DNA from: Campylobacteraceae bacterium
Lineage (GTDB): Bacteria; Campylobacterota; Campylobacteria; Campylobacterales; Sulfurovaceae
Length of the DNA: 9,472 bases
Direction of reading: 5' to 3'
Assembly: GCA_027002665.1 (NCBI GenBank)
Contig: JALWZK010000002.1
Span: 1 to 9,472, forward strand
A program made the translations under genes and the position numbers. Of the stretch, positions 1 to 6,079 are shown in pieces. Under the pieces are notes generated by a model, which saw only the letters and a program-made list of their open reading frames with translations, was not told the origin of the DNA and searched no databases. Numbering within the stretch: the stretch's first letter is position 1; every line of letters starts with the position of its first letter.

Positions 1-71
1 ATAGTATTCAATGGCAAAATGGTCAAGATTTTTGTCCTGATACATTATATTTAGAAAGTAAACCAGCCTAA
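1..71 (+). CDS. C-terminal end of a DUF2442-like protein (partial)
   Basis: The frame beginning at base 3 is open to a TAA stop at 69-71 and encodes a 22-residue tail, SIQWQNGQDFCPDTLYLESK followed by PA. The pattern of a tryptophan, a short N-G-x-D stretch and then P-[DE]-T-L-Y is how I remember the C-terminus of DUF2442 proteins, which are often encoded next to DUF4160 proteins in toxin-antitoxin-like pairs. The rest of the gene lies outside the window, so neither the partner nor the start can be seen. The two other forward frames hit stops within the first 55 bases and show no recognisable protein. The call rests on a short motif and is moderate at best. The gene converges on the minus-strand VKOR gene. 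Confidence 0.5.
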   Translation, partial: SIQWQNGQDFCPDTLYLESKPA

Positions 72-157
72 TAAATTCTAACCATTAAAACGGTTATTAA
101 TTATAATGACAATTTGAGAATTAGAGACAAGAACAATCTATCTCTACTTAGATAGCT
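72..157. other. Convergent intergenic region with nested inverted repeats
   Basis: This short spacer lies between two convergent genes. It holds a 5-bp inverted repeat TAACC/GGTTA (79-83 and 92-96) and a 6-bp inverted repeat CTATCT/AGATAG (138-143 and 150-155, 6-nt loop). It also holds the left arm of a perfect 10-bp inverted repeat, TTAGAGACAA at 121-130, whose partner TTGTCTCTAA is at 172-181 inside the last codons of the VKOR gene. The structures sit where a bidirectional transcript end would be expected. No uridine run follows any stem on either strand, so this is not a canonical intrinsic terminator. Confidence 0.4.
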
Positions 158-1015
158 CTATTTACTACAATTTGTCTCTAACTTCTCTAATGTAATAAAT
201 CCACAACCCTCATCACCTGTATCTTTATCATTAGTTAAAAGGTCAATTCCACTACTACTACCCGCTGCTTCTCCAACAACTGCACTATCCTCTACTATGG
301 CACTCTCTTCCACGACAGTATCTTTTTTATTAAAAAACTCTATAATATTCTTATCCCCATTTATAATTTTAATATTTTTATTGTCTTTAACAATTAAAAT
401 AGGAATTGTCTTAAAATTCAAAAAAGTTGCAAAATTTCTACTCTCAATATCATCGATACTCAATTTAGTAAATTTAATATCATGCTCTTTTAAATACTCT
501 TTTACCTTTTTACAGTGAGGACAAGTTGGAGATTGGATTAGATAGTTACCATTATCTTTTACAAATACGGCAGATTTTGGAACTGCAAGAAAGCTAAGAG
601 CAGTAAATATAGATATAGCAAGTGGTGCTACCATAAGAAAATATTTTCCTGTAGATAGAAGTGTAATAGTTACCAAGAATGTATATACACCTATACAGAA
701 CTTACACATCTCTGGTGAGGCATAGAATTGATAACCTAACATTACAGTTTCAAAGAGAAGTGATGCGACTAAGATTAGAAAAAATAGCTTTTCACTAACT
801 TTTTTATTAAAACTGAGTATTCCTATGGTTAGAATAAGAAGTGCATCAAATACACCTATAAAGTTTAAATAGATACTATCAAATCTTAATAGATTATCGG
901 CTAACAGACACCCTGTTGAGAGACATAGAGTAGAGTGAAATAGTTTCAATATAGCCTCTGCTGTAACATATATAAAAAATAGAGCTGGTAAATAGATAAA
1001 CGATACTTTCTTCAT
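158..1015 (-). CDS. VKOR-family membrane oxidoreductase fused to a thioredoxin-fold domain
   Basis: A 285-residue membrane protein that probably makes disulfide bonds in the periplasm by passing electrons to quinone (a DsbB-like role). Five hydrophobic segments are visible, near residues 4-26, 51-69, 77-98, 107-122 and 126-145. The loop after the first carries C31-x4-C36, and the fourth begins with C104-K-F-C107, the redox pair next to the quinone site in VKOR. The fifth leads into a thioredoxin/glutaredoxin-like domain (about 155-230) with C165-P-H-C168 and a TIP motif whose P205 is the expected cis-proline. This is the architecture of the bacterial VKOR-Trx fusions. Unusually, residues 231-285 form an acidic Ala/Ser/Gly-rich tail ending with C271 and C283. 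The ATG at 1015 is preceded by AAGGGAA. A TATAAT (minus strand, 1043-1048) lies in the 52-bp gap to the upstream kinase gene, so it may have its own promoter or be read through. The family is clear; the substrates are inferred. Confidence 0.82.
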   Translation of the reverse strand: MKKVSFIYLPALFFIYVTAEAILKLFHSTLCLSTGCLLADNLLRFDSIYLNFIGVFDALLILTIGILSFNKKVSEKLFFLILVASLLFETVMLGYQFYASPEMCKFCIGVYTFLVTITLLSTGKYFLMVAPLAISIFTALSFLAVPKSAVFVKDNGNYLIQSPTCPHCKKVKEYLKEHDIKFTKLSIDDIESRNFATFLNFKTIPILIVKDNKNIKIINGDKNIIEFFNKKDTVVEESAIVEDSAVVGEAAGSSSGIDLLTNDKDTGDEGCGFITLEKLETNCSK

Positions 1016-1067
1016 AAAAATTCCCTTAAATAATAATTTATAATTATATTAAGATTTATATAAAATA

Positions 1068-2090
1068 TTAATTAATGTTAATGGTAAATGAGAATATTGA
1101 GCCTCTATTCTTTTTACTTTTTATCTCTAAACTACTATTATGAAGTTTTAATATCTGTTTAACTATGGCTAACCCCAGCCCCATAGAGTTATCCCAACTA
1201 TTTTTCTCTGTGCGAAAAAATTTTTTGGTGACCTTCTCAATATTTTGAGTAGATATACCTATGCCTCTATCTATAACAGATATTCTATTCCCATCTATCT
1301 TTACAGTAACATCTTTTTGAGAATATTTAAGGGCATTTTCAATTAAATTTTTTATAACTATCTCAATTAAAGCTCTATCTGCATATACCATAAGGGACTC
1401 TTGTGGTATATCTATTTGACGATTTTTATATTTCTCTTCTAAATTCAATTTAATCTCCTCTATTAGAGGAGTTATATCAAATCTACTCATCTGTAGTCTA
1501 TACTCTCCACTCTCAAATCTATTCCATAGTAGAAGTCGGCTCAAGAGTTCTTCTATCTTTTCACCATTTTTATATATCTTAGTTAAGAATTTTTTTCTTA
1601 AGGTGGGTGGAATATTATCATCTTCATTAACCGTTTGAGCATATCCAATAATTGAGGATATTGGATTTCTAAACTCATGTGCTATTGCTGATAGCATATC
1701 TGAACGCTGTCTATTTTTTAGTTTTATCTTGGCGGTATATTTTCTCTTCTGTTTATTTCTCTTATTGATTTTTCGTAAGATTTCTATAAGTTGGGTATTA
1801 ATATCCTCAAACTCACGGGTAAAAAACTCTGCTTGAGGATTACTTCTATTAAACTTATCTACTCCAGATAGATAATTCTGAACAAGTTTAAGTTCTCTTG
1901 TAATTTTTCTTGTTCCTATATAGATTATGGTGATAATTATAAGTAATAAAAATATAAAAACTCCAATATGAAACCAATACTTTTGGTAACTACAAGGAAC
2001 TGCTATAAGTGCAACACTATATAGTAGAGTTGCAAAAATTGAGACGACTATTAACCTTTGTATAACATATTGAGTTAAAGATGGTCTCAA
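1068..2090 (-). CDS. Orphan sensor histidine kinase
   Basis: A 340-residue inner-membrane histidine kinase. Two membrane segments (about 13-32 and 41-59) are joined by only about eight residues outside, so there is no periplasmic sensor domain. A linker with HAMP-like and basic coiled-coil character (60-128) follows. The dimerisation/phosphoacceptor domain has AHEFRNP with H138. The ATPase domain shows the N box (N252 in ENALKYS), DRGIGI at 274-279, an F-box-like FFRTE at 291-295 and GLGLAIV at 304-310. All catalytic motifs look intact, so it should autophosphorylate and pass phosphate to a response regulator. None is encoded in this window. The start is a TTG four bases after the stop of the 70-residue gene; the next in-frame ATG is only at residue 132, so TTG is the best choice, probably reached by translational coupling since the ribosome-binding site (AGAAG) is weak. 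The signal and target genes cannot be told from sequence. Confidence 0.9.
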   Translation of the reverse strand: MRPSLTQYVIQRLIVVSIFATLLYSVALIAVPCSYQKYWFHIGVFIFLLLIIITIIYIGTRKITRELKLVQNYLSGVDKFNRSNPQAEFFTREFEDINTQLIEILRKINKRNKQKRKYTAKIKLKNRQRSDMLSAIAHEFRNPISSIIGYAQTVNEDDNIPPTLRKKFLTKIYKNGEKIEELLSRLLLWNRFESGEYRLQMSRFDITPLIEEIKLNLEEKYKNRQIDIPQESLMVYADRALIEIVIKNLIENALKYSQKDVTVKIDGNRISVIDRGIGISTQNIEKVTKKFFRTEKNSWDNSMGLGLAIVKQILKLHNSSLEIKSKKNRGSIFSFTININ

Positions 2091-2094
2091 CTAA

Positions 2095-2307
2095 TTAATC
2101 TTCTTGTTGATATTTTTTAACTTTCGCTTTTAACTTTTTAATCTCTCTTGCATAGTTATCTAAATCTTCTTGAATTTCACTAACTTCCCACTCATCATCA
2201 GCCCACTGAAGCTCCTCTTTTCTCTGATGATATAGTTTTATTAAATTTTCAATCTTCTCTTTTAACTCTATAACTCTCTTATCTTCCTTTTTAATATCTT
2301 TTGTCAT
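2095..2307 (-). CDS. Small coiled-coil protein, unknown function
   Basis: A 70-residue, highly charged, cysteine-free protein with no signal peptide or membrane segment, so presumably cytoplasmic. About half of the residues are Lys, Glu, Asp or Arg. Leu, Ile and Val occur with heptad-like spacing in residues 12-33 and 48-64, separated by an acidic segment with two tryptophans (WADDEWEVSE, 40-49), suggesting two helices that fold back on each other or dimerise. The ATG at 2307 follows AAGGA with suitable spacing. The gene starts 13 nt after the dapE stop and ends 4 nt before the TTG start of the histidine kinase. That position suggests co-expression with the kinase, and a partner role is conceivable but not shown. 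I do not recognise a named family. The in-operon position and good ribosome-binding site make it a real gene rather than a chance frame. Confidence 0.72.
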   Translation of the reverse strand: MTKDIKKEDKRVIELKEKIENLIKLYHQRKEELQWADDEWEVSEIQEDLDNYAREIKKLKAKVKKYQQED

Positions 2308-2320
2308 CTTATATCCTTAA

Positions 2321-3427
2321 TTATAATCTTTCCAATATCTTAACAAAAATTTTATAAAGAGTTTCCACCTCTTTAATGGTAGTTCTCTCATTTATAGCGT
2401 GAATTCTATCATTAATGACACCAAACTCCACAACATCTATCCCATAAGGGGCAATATGTCGTCCGTCACTTGTGCCTCCTGCTGTTGATAATTTTGGTTC
2501 TATGCCCGTTACCTCTCTAATTGTCTCTTTAAGTTCAGATACAATCAATGAGTTGCGATTAGTTATAAATGGATAAGAGCCTTGTTGTAACTCCAATTTA
2601 TAATCCAACCCTTTAAAAACTCTATCTATATACTCTCTAACACTCTCTTTGGTGGTCTTGGTTGAATTTCGGATATTGAACATCATCTTAAGTTCATCGG
2701 GAGTTACATTTGTGACCTCCATTCCTGCCCTAATATCTGTAATTACCAATTTACTTGGAGCAAAATTCTCATCTCCATTATCGAGATTATATCCCGCTAT
2801 ATCTTTTAAAATGGGTGCAATCTTATGAATTGGATTGACTGCCTTTTCAGGATATGCTGCATGTCCCTGCTTTCCTTTTAGTGTTAAATAGCCATTAATT
2901 GAGCCTCTTCTTCCTATTTTAATAGCATCTCCAAAAACCTTTTCGCAAGTTGGTTCTGCTATTATAGAGTAGTCAGGTAATAAATCTATCTTCTCTAAAT
3001 GTTTTAATAGAATCTGTATTCCATAGGTTCCATCGCCCTCCTCATCAGAGGTTAAAAGTATGGATAGTCTGCCATTGAACTTCTCTATATCTCTACAAGC
3101 TTGAACAAAAGAGGCTACACCGCTCTTCATATCTTGTGTTCCTCTTGCATATATATATCCATCTTTTATCATAGGGACAAAAGGGTTACTACTCCACCCA
3201 TCTCCGGGAGGAACAACATCTATATGTCCTACAAAAGATAGATGTTTACCATCTGAAAACTTTTTTGTTAAACAGAGATTCTTAACTCCGCCCTCATTAA
3301 CCCAAATTGCTTCAAAATCTGATAAATAATCCCTAATATAGTTTAAGAGTCCACCATCTGCAGGGGTGATAGACTCAACACTCAATAGTCTCAAAAAGAG
3401 GTCAATAACATCTAATCTCTGCTCCAT
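2321..3427 (-). CDS. dapE: Succinyl-diaminopimelate desuccinylase
   Basis: A 368-residue cytoplasmic M20-family metallohydrolase that cleaves N-succinyl-LL-2,6-diaminopimelate to succinate and LL-diaminopimelate, in the succinylase branch of lysine and peptidoglycan precursor synthesis. The family's di-zinc site can be followed: GHID gives H68 and the associated D70, ARGTQDMKSG gives bridging D99, SDEEGDG gives the general base E129 and ligand E130, AEPT gives E158, and RIHAINE gives H343. GKQGHAAYP (H189) marks the dimerisation domain, and TAGGTSDGRH near 316-324 is the DapE-type substrate segment. This combination, together with the usual length, favours DapE over ArgE or peptidase T-like M20 relatives. 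The ATG at 3427 is preceded by TTAGAGG, which overlaps the TAG stop of the upstream 92-residue gene, so the two are likely coupled. The 70-residue gene follows 13 nt downstream. Confidence 0.95.
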   Translation of the reverse strand: MEQRLDVIDLFLRLLSVESITPADGGLLNYIRDYLSDFEAIWVNEGGVKNLCLTKKFSDGKHLSFVGHIDVVPPGDGWSSNPFVPMIKDGYIYARGTQDMKSGVASFVQACRDIEKFNGRLSILLTSDEEGDGTYGIQILLKHLEKIDLLPDYSIIAEPTCEKVFGDAIKIGRRGSINGYLTLKGKQGHAAYPEKAVNPIHKIAPILKDIAGYNLDNGDENFAPSKLVITDIRAGMEVTNVTPDELKMMFNIRNSTKTTKESVREYIDRVFKGLDYKLELQQGSYPFITNRNSLIVSELKETIREVTGIEPKLSTAGGTSDGRHIAPYGIDVVEFGVINDRIHAINERTTIKEVETLYKIFVKILERL

Positions 3428-3438
3428 AAAATATACCT

Positions 3439-3717
3439 CTAATCTCTCTCACACTCCTTGATATTTAAATCCTTTAGAAGCTCCTCTATAAAATCTCCAC
3501 AACTCCTATTGGATATATACTCTTCGCCTGAAAACTCTATACTTGAAAAGTAATTTTCTTTGTTTTCTCTTCTATGAATTACTTCCGGATATATATCAAA
3601 TTTCTTTTCTAAGATAGCAATATTTTTACATATTTCAGTTTTATCAAGAGGGTCATGATACTCAATGGTTAATCTCATATACTCCTCTTCCATTCTAACA
3701 TTTGCACTTTTTTTCAT
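3439..3717 (-). CDS. Hypothetical protein upstream of dapE, 92 residues, two possible starts
   Basis: First gene of the minus-strand dapE operon; I do not recognise the family. It has no signal peptide or membrane segment. It is acidic, with a predicted alpha/beta make-up: a short strand near 15-20, a helix around 25-40, strands near 41-50 and 55-62, and a helix at 74-87. Three cysteines (C30, C73, C89) are scattered and form no CxxC. The ATG at 3717 has an excellent AAGGAAG site six bases upstream (3724-3730). A second ATG at 3678 (residue 14, MRLTIEY...) is preceded by GAGGAG and coincides with where compact structure seems to begin, so a 79-residue product is also possible. The stop is embedded in the dapE ribosome-binding site, which argues for coupled expression. 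Good translation signals support a real gene; the function is unknown. Confidence 0.68.
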   Translation of the reverse strand: MKKSANVRMEEEYMRLTIEYHDPLDKTEICKNIAILEKKFDIYPEVIHRRENKENYFSSIEFSGEEYISNRSCGDFIEELLKDLNIKECERD

Positions 3718-3881
3718 AAAACTCTTCCTTTAAAAAAATATATATAATTTTAGTATTTATAACCAATAAAAAGAAGAAATTTAAGATATTTTTGCTTAAA
3801 AAAGAGTTTTTTTATTAAAATTATACATATTCTATAAAGAAAAAAAGAGTAAAATAAATAATCTTAAATTAAAGGATGAAA
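3718..3881. promoter_or_regulatory. Divergent AT-rich intergenic promoter region
   Basis: This spacer separates the minus-strand dapE operon from the plus-strand secreted-protein gene, so it should hold both promoters. For the minus strand, TTGGTT (complement of 3761-3766) lies 16-18 bases from a TATATA/TATATT run (complement of 3737-3746). For the plus strand, TATACA at 3822-3827 and TATAAA at 3833-3838 are candidate -10 boxes without a convincing -35. A- and T-tracts (about 3798-3813, and 3839-3847) suggest intrinsically bent DNA of the kind common upstream of promoters in this phylum. No operator-like palindrome stands out. The exact promoter positions are guesses. Confidence 0.4.
3871..3876 (+). 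promoter_or_regulatory. Ribosome-binding site deciding the 3882 start
   Basis: AAAGGA at 3871-3876 lies five bases before the ATG at 3882. An earlier in-frame ATG at 3876 overlaps this site itself and would leave no spacer, so initiation at 3882 is preferred. Confidence 0.6.
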
Positions 3882-4163
3882 ATGAAATTGAAAATTGCAG
3901 TGATAACTCTATTGATAGGTTCAGGTTTAACTTTTGCAAATCCAGCTCTATTTAAAGTTAGAAAAGAGTCTATGCTTAACCATATAGATAAAAAAATTGA
4001 GCTTTTAAATGAGTTTAAAAGTTGTGTATCAGAGGCTACCAAGCATAGTGATTTAAAAGCTTGTCGCCAAAATCACAGAGCTTCAATGGCAAAACTTAGA
4101 GAGGAGTTTAGAGCAAAAAGAGCAGAAATTAAGTCTAATAAAACTCAAGATAAAGAGGAGTAA
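3882..4163 (+). CDS. Small secreted helical protein with two cysteines
   Basis: A 93-residue protein from the preferred ATG at 3882 (an in-frame ATG at 3876 would add two residues). The N-terminus, MKLKIAVITLLIGSGLTFA, is a typical Sec signal peptide with probable cleavage after A19, leaving a mature periplasmic protein of about 74 residues. The mature part is basic and helix-rich, with KKIELLNEFKSC and LKACRQNHRASMAKLREEF segments. C48 and C61, 12 residues apart, could form a disulfide tying two helices into a hairpin. The overall shape recalls small Spy/CpxP-like or other helical periplasmic proteins common in Campylobacterota, but I see no diagnostic LTxxQ motif and assign no function. The gene is convergent with modC: its TAA ends at 4163 and the modC stop begins at 4165. 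It has no obvious terminator hairpin and appears to be a single-gene unit. Confidence 0.75.
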   Translation: MKLKIAVITLLIGSGLTFANPALFKVRKESMLNHIDKKIELLNEFKSCVSEATKHSDLKACRQNHRASMAKLREEFRAKRAEIKSNKTQDKEE

Positions 4164-4164
4164 C

Positions 4165-5013
4165 CTAAGATATATTGGGTGAAAATGCCTTTGTGCTAAC
4201 TCTAATAGTATCTCCAATTCGGAGGTGTTTTCTCTCCTGTCTGGAGAGAACCACCTCTACTATCTGTTGTCCTATTGCTACTATTGCAATATAAATGACA
4301 TCTACTCTAACTATATCCAATAACTCTCCCTCAAATGAGAACTTTTGACTACCTGAAGTTTCTAATAAAACCTCTTTTGGAGTTCCAATATTTGCAATTT
4401 TCCCCAGATTTAGGACTACTACACGATTTGCCAATCTATATATCTCACTCGGGTCGTGGCTTACCATAATAGTTGTTATATTAAACTCTCTATGTAGAGT
4501 AAGTATCTCATTTTGAAGTTTCAGACGCATGGCAGGGTCAAGAGCTGACAGAGGTTCGTCCATTAATAGCAGTTTGGGTCTATCCATTAAGGCTCTACAT
4601 AGAGAAACTCGCTGTCTCTGTCCTCCACTTAAACTATCTGGAAATCTATTCTTTAATTCACTCAACTCTGTAACATATAGAAGATAGTTAGCTAACTCCA
4701 TATCTCTCTTTACAAATAGTAGATTATCTATAATAGTCATATTTGAAAATAGAGCATAGTCTTGAAATACAAATCCAATTTTTCTCTTCTGTGGAGCTAA
4801 TGAGATATTTCTATCAAGCCAAACCTCATCATCGACTACAATTTTTCCATCTGCTTTTTCTAATCCTGCCAATACTCTAAGCAGAGTTGTCTTTCCACTC
4901 CCACTTTTTCCTGAGATGGCTATAAACTCATTTTGCTTAATATGGAGATTTATATCTAAGAGCATCTCTCCACCTGCTCCATGTAACTCTTTTTCGATAT
5001 CGATATTTATCAT
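4165..5013 (-). CDS. modC: Molybdate/tungstate ABC transporter ATPase
   Basis: A 282-residue cytoplasmic ATPase that powers oxyanion import through ModB. All ABC motifs are intact: Walker A GKSGSGKT (35-42), Q-loop FVFQDYALF (81-89), signature LSGGQRQR (128-135), Walker B LLLMDEP (148-154), D-loop SALD and switch H186. Residues from about 228 form a TOBE/Mop-like beta domain (GELLDIVRV... to the end), which in ModC proteins binds molybdate for regulation. At 282 residues it is shorter than the roughly 350 of E. coli ModC, the C-terminal domain being abbreviated. The identity rests on the preceding modA, Mop-protein and modB genes; sequence alone would leave related sulfate or ferric ATPases possible. 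Its ATG shares one base with the modB stop (TAATG), and no strong ribosome-binding site precedes it, so translation is probably coupled. It is the last gene of the dnaJ-mod unit. Confidence 0.92.
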   Translation of the reverse strand: MINIDIEKELHGAGGEMLLDINLHIKQNEFIAISGKSGSGKTTLLRVLAGLEKADGKIVVDDEVWLDRNISLAPQKRKIGFVFQDYALFSNMTIIDNLLFVKRDMELANYLLYVTELSELKNRFPDSLSGGQRQRVSLCRALMDRPKLLLMDEPLSALDPAMRLKLQNEILTLHREFNITTIMVSHDPSEIYRLANRVVVLNLGKIANIGTPKEVLLETSGSQKFSFEGELLDIVRVDVIYIAIVAIGQQIVEVVLSRQERKHLRIGDTIRVSTKAFSPNIS

Positions 5014-5678
5014 TAGTAAAATCTCTTTCTATTGTTAAATAGATATACTAAGAGTAGAACTATAAAACTTATTATTACCATAATGGCTGAATAGATATGA
5101 GCAGAGCCGTAATCCATAGTCTCAACCATCTCATATATTGCAACTGAAGCCACTTTGGTCTCATTTGGTATATTTCCACCAACCATCAATACAACTCCAA
5201 ACTCTCCTATTGTATGTGCAAAAGTTATAATGGTAGCTGTTAAGAGAGCAGGTTTTATATTTGGTAGGGCTACTCTAAAGATAGTGACTATTTGACTCTT
5301 TCCTGCTATATATGAGGCCTCTAACATATTTCTATTTAGAGACTCAAATCCACTCTGTAGAGGTTGAACCATAAACGGCATAGAATAAACACAACTTGCA
5401 ACCACTAAGCCTGAAAAGTTAAAGATAAGCTCAATATTAAAATTGTCTTTTAAAAAGCTGCCTATTGGTGAGTTTTGAGAGAGACCTACCAATATATAAA
5501 ACCCTAATACGGACGGAGGTAAGACTATTGGTAGAGCCGTTATAGCCTCCAATATAGGTTTTATTTTAGATTTAGTCTGAGATAGATACCATGCAAGGGG
5601 GAGTGATATAATAAATAATATTATTGTAGTAATAGTAGCCAACTTAAAAGAGAGTAAAAAGGGAGTAAAATCATTCAC
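5013..5678 (-). CDS. modB: Molybdate/tungstate ABC transporter permease
   Basis: A 221-residue inner-membrane permease, usual length for ModB, which dimerises to form the oxyanion channel. About five membrane segments are visible (about 8-31, 47-66, 86-106, 143-165 and 196-215). ALPIVLPPSVLGFYIL (48-63) is a characteristic ModB stretch. The EAA coupling loop that docks on ModC is EASYIAGKSQIVTIFRVALP (120-139), followed by the conserved HTIGEFGVVLMVGG (155-168). The start is GTG at 5678, sharing one base with the stop of the Mop gene (TAGTG); GGAGG at 5689-5693 lies ten bases upstream, so this start is well supported. It overlaps modC by one base. Tungstate or molybdate specificity cannot be read from the permease. 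Confidence 0.93.
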   Translation of the reverse strand: MNDFTPFLLSFKLATITTIILFIISLPLAWYLSQTKSKIKPILEAITALPIVLPPSVLGFYILVGLSQNSPIGSFLKDNFNIELIFNFSGLVVASCVYSMPFMVQPLQSGFESLNRNMLEASYIAGKSQIVTIFRVALPNIKPALLTATIITFAHTIGEFGVVLMVGGNIPNETKVASVAIYEMVETMDYGSAHIYSAIMVIISFIVLLLVYLFNNRKRFY

Positions 5679-6079
5679 TACTCTATAACCTCCAAGATAG
5701 ATATATCTGTAGCTCTAATAAGTGCCAGTATGGTATCTCCCTCTTTTAGACTCATACTATTAAATGATTTTGTTGTAATTGTGGACTCCAATATGTGATT
5801 GAAATACTTCAATTCGATATTTGTTAAAATCTCTCCAACCTCAATAGATTTAATCTTCGCCTCTAATCTATTTAGGTAACTAATCTCTCCTCTTAACTCT
5901 TTCGCTAAGACAATACTAAAAGGTTTTATTAAAAGTTTAACATTTACACCTATTTTAATAGTCTCATTTAACTCCAGAGTTATCATAAAGAGGGAGGAGT
6001 TATTATTTAAGTTAAACTCGACAAGATGTAGAGTTCCACTCTTGTTAATATCTCTTATAGAGGCTACTATCTGACTCAT
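5678..6079 (-). CDS. Double-Mop (molybdopterin/molybdate-binding) protein
   Basis: A 133-residue soluble protein made of two Mop/TOBE-like beta-barrel repeats, about residues 4-60 and 68-129. The second is the better match, with LEAKIKSIEVGEILTNIEL, a TTKSFNSMSLKEGD segment and the ending ALIRATDIS, typical of Mop domains. The first keeps the same pattern (IVASIRDINKSGTLHLVEF, then IKIGVNVKLLIKP) but is more divergent. Free-standing Mop proteins (molbindins) bind molybdate or tungstate in the cytoplasm and serve as storage or buffering devices; Campylobacter jejuni has, as I recall, a similar gene between modA and modB. There is no DNA-binding helix-turn-helix, so it is not a full ModE regulator. 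The ATG at 6079 overlaps the modA stop by four bases (ATGA), and the ribosome-binding site is weak (GGAT), implying coupling. Metal ligand and oligomer state are inferred. Confidence 0.85.
   Translation of the reverse strand: MSQIVASIRDINKSGTLHLVEFNLNNNSSLFMITLELNETIKIGVNVKLLIKPFSIVLAKELRGEISYLNRLEAKIKSIEVGEILTNIELKYFNHILESTITTKSFNSMSLKEGDTILALIRATDISILEVIE

Noticed and set aside
297..518. Plus-strand open frame of 73 codons opposite the VKOR gene
   Set aside because: It is antisense to a well-supported gene, has low-complexity hydrophobic content, no ribosome-binding site of note and no family resemblance.
3798..3847. Homopolymer tracts as phase-variation switches
   Set aside because: The longest A or T runs are about seven bases and lie in non-coding DNA; no long G or C tract, the usual phase-variable type in this phylum, occurs in any gene here.
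4141..4200. Bidirectional terminator between the secreted-protein gene and modC
   Set aside because: Only a weak five-pair match (CCTAA with TTGGG, one wobble) is visible, with no T-run; not enough to call.
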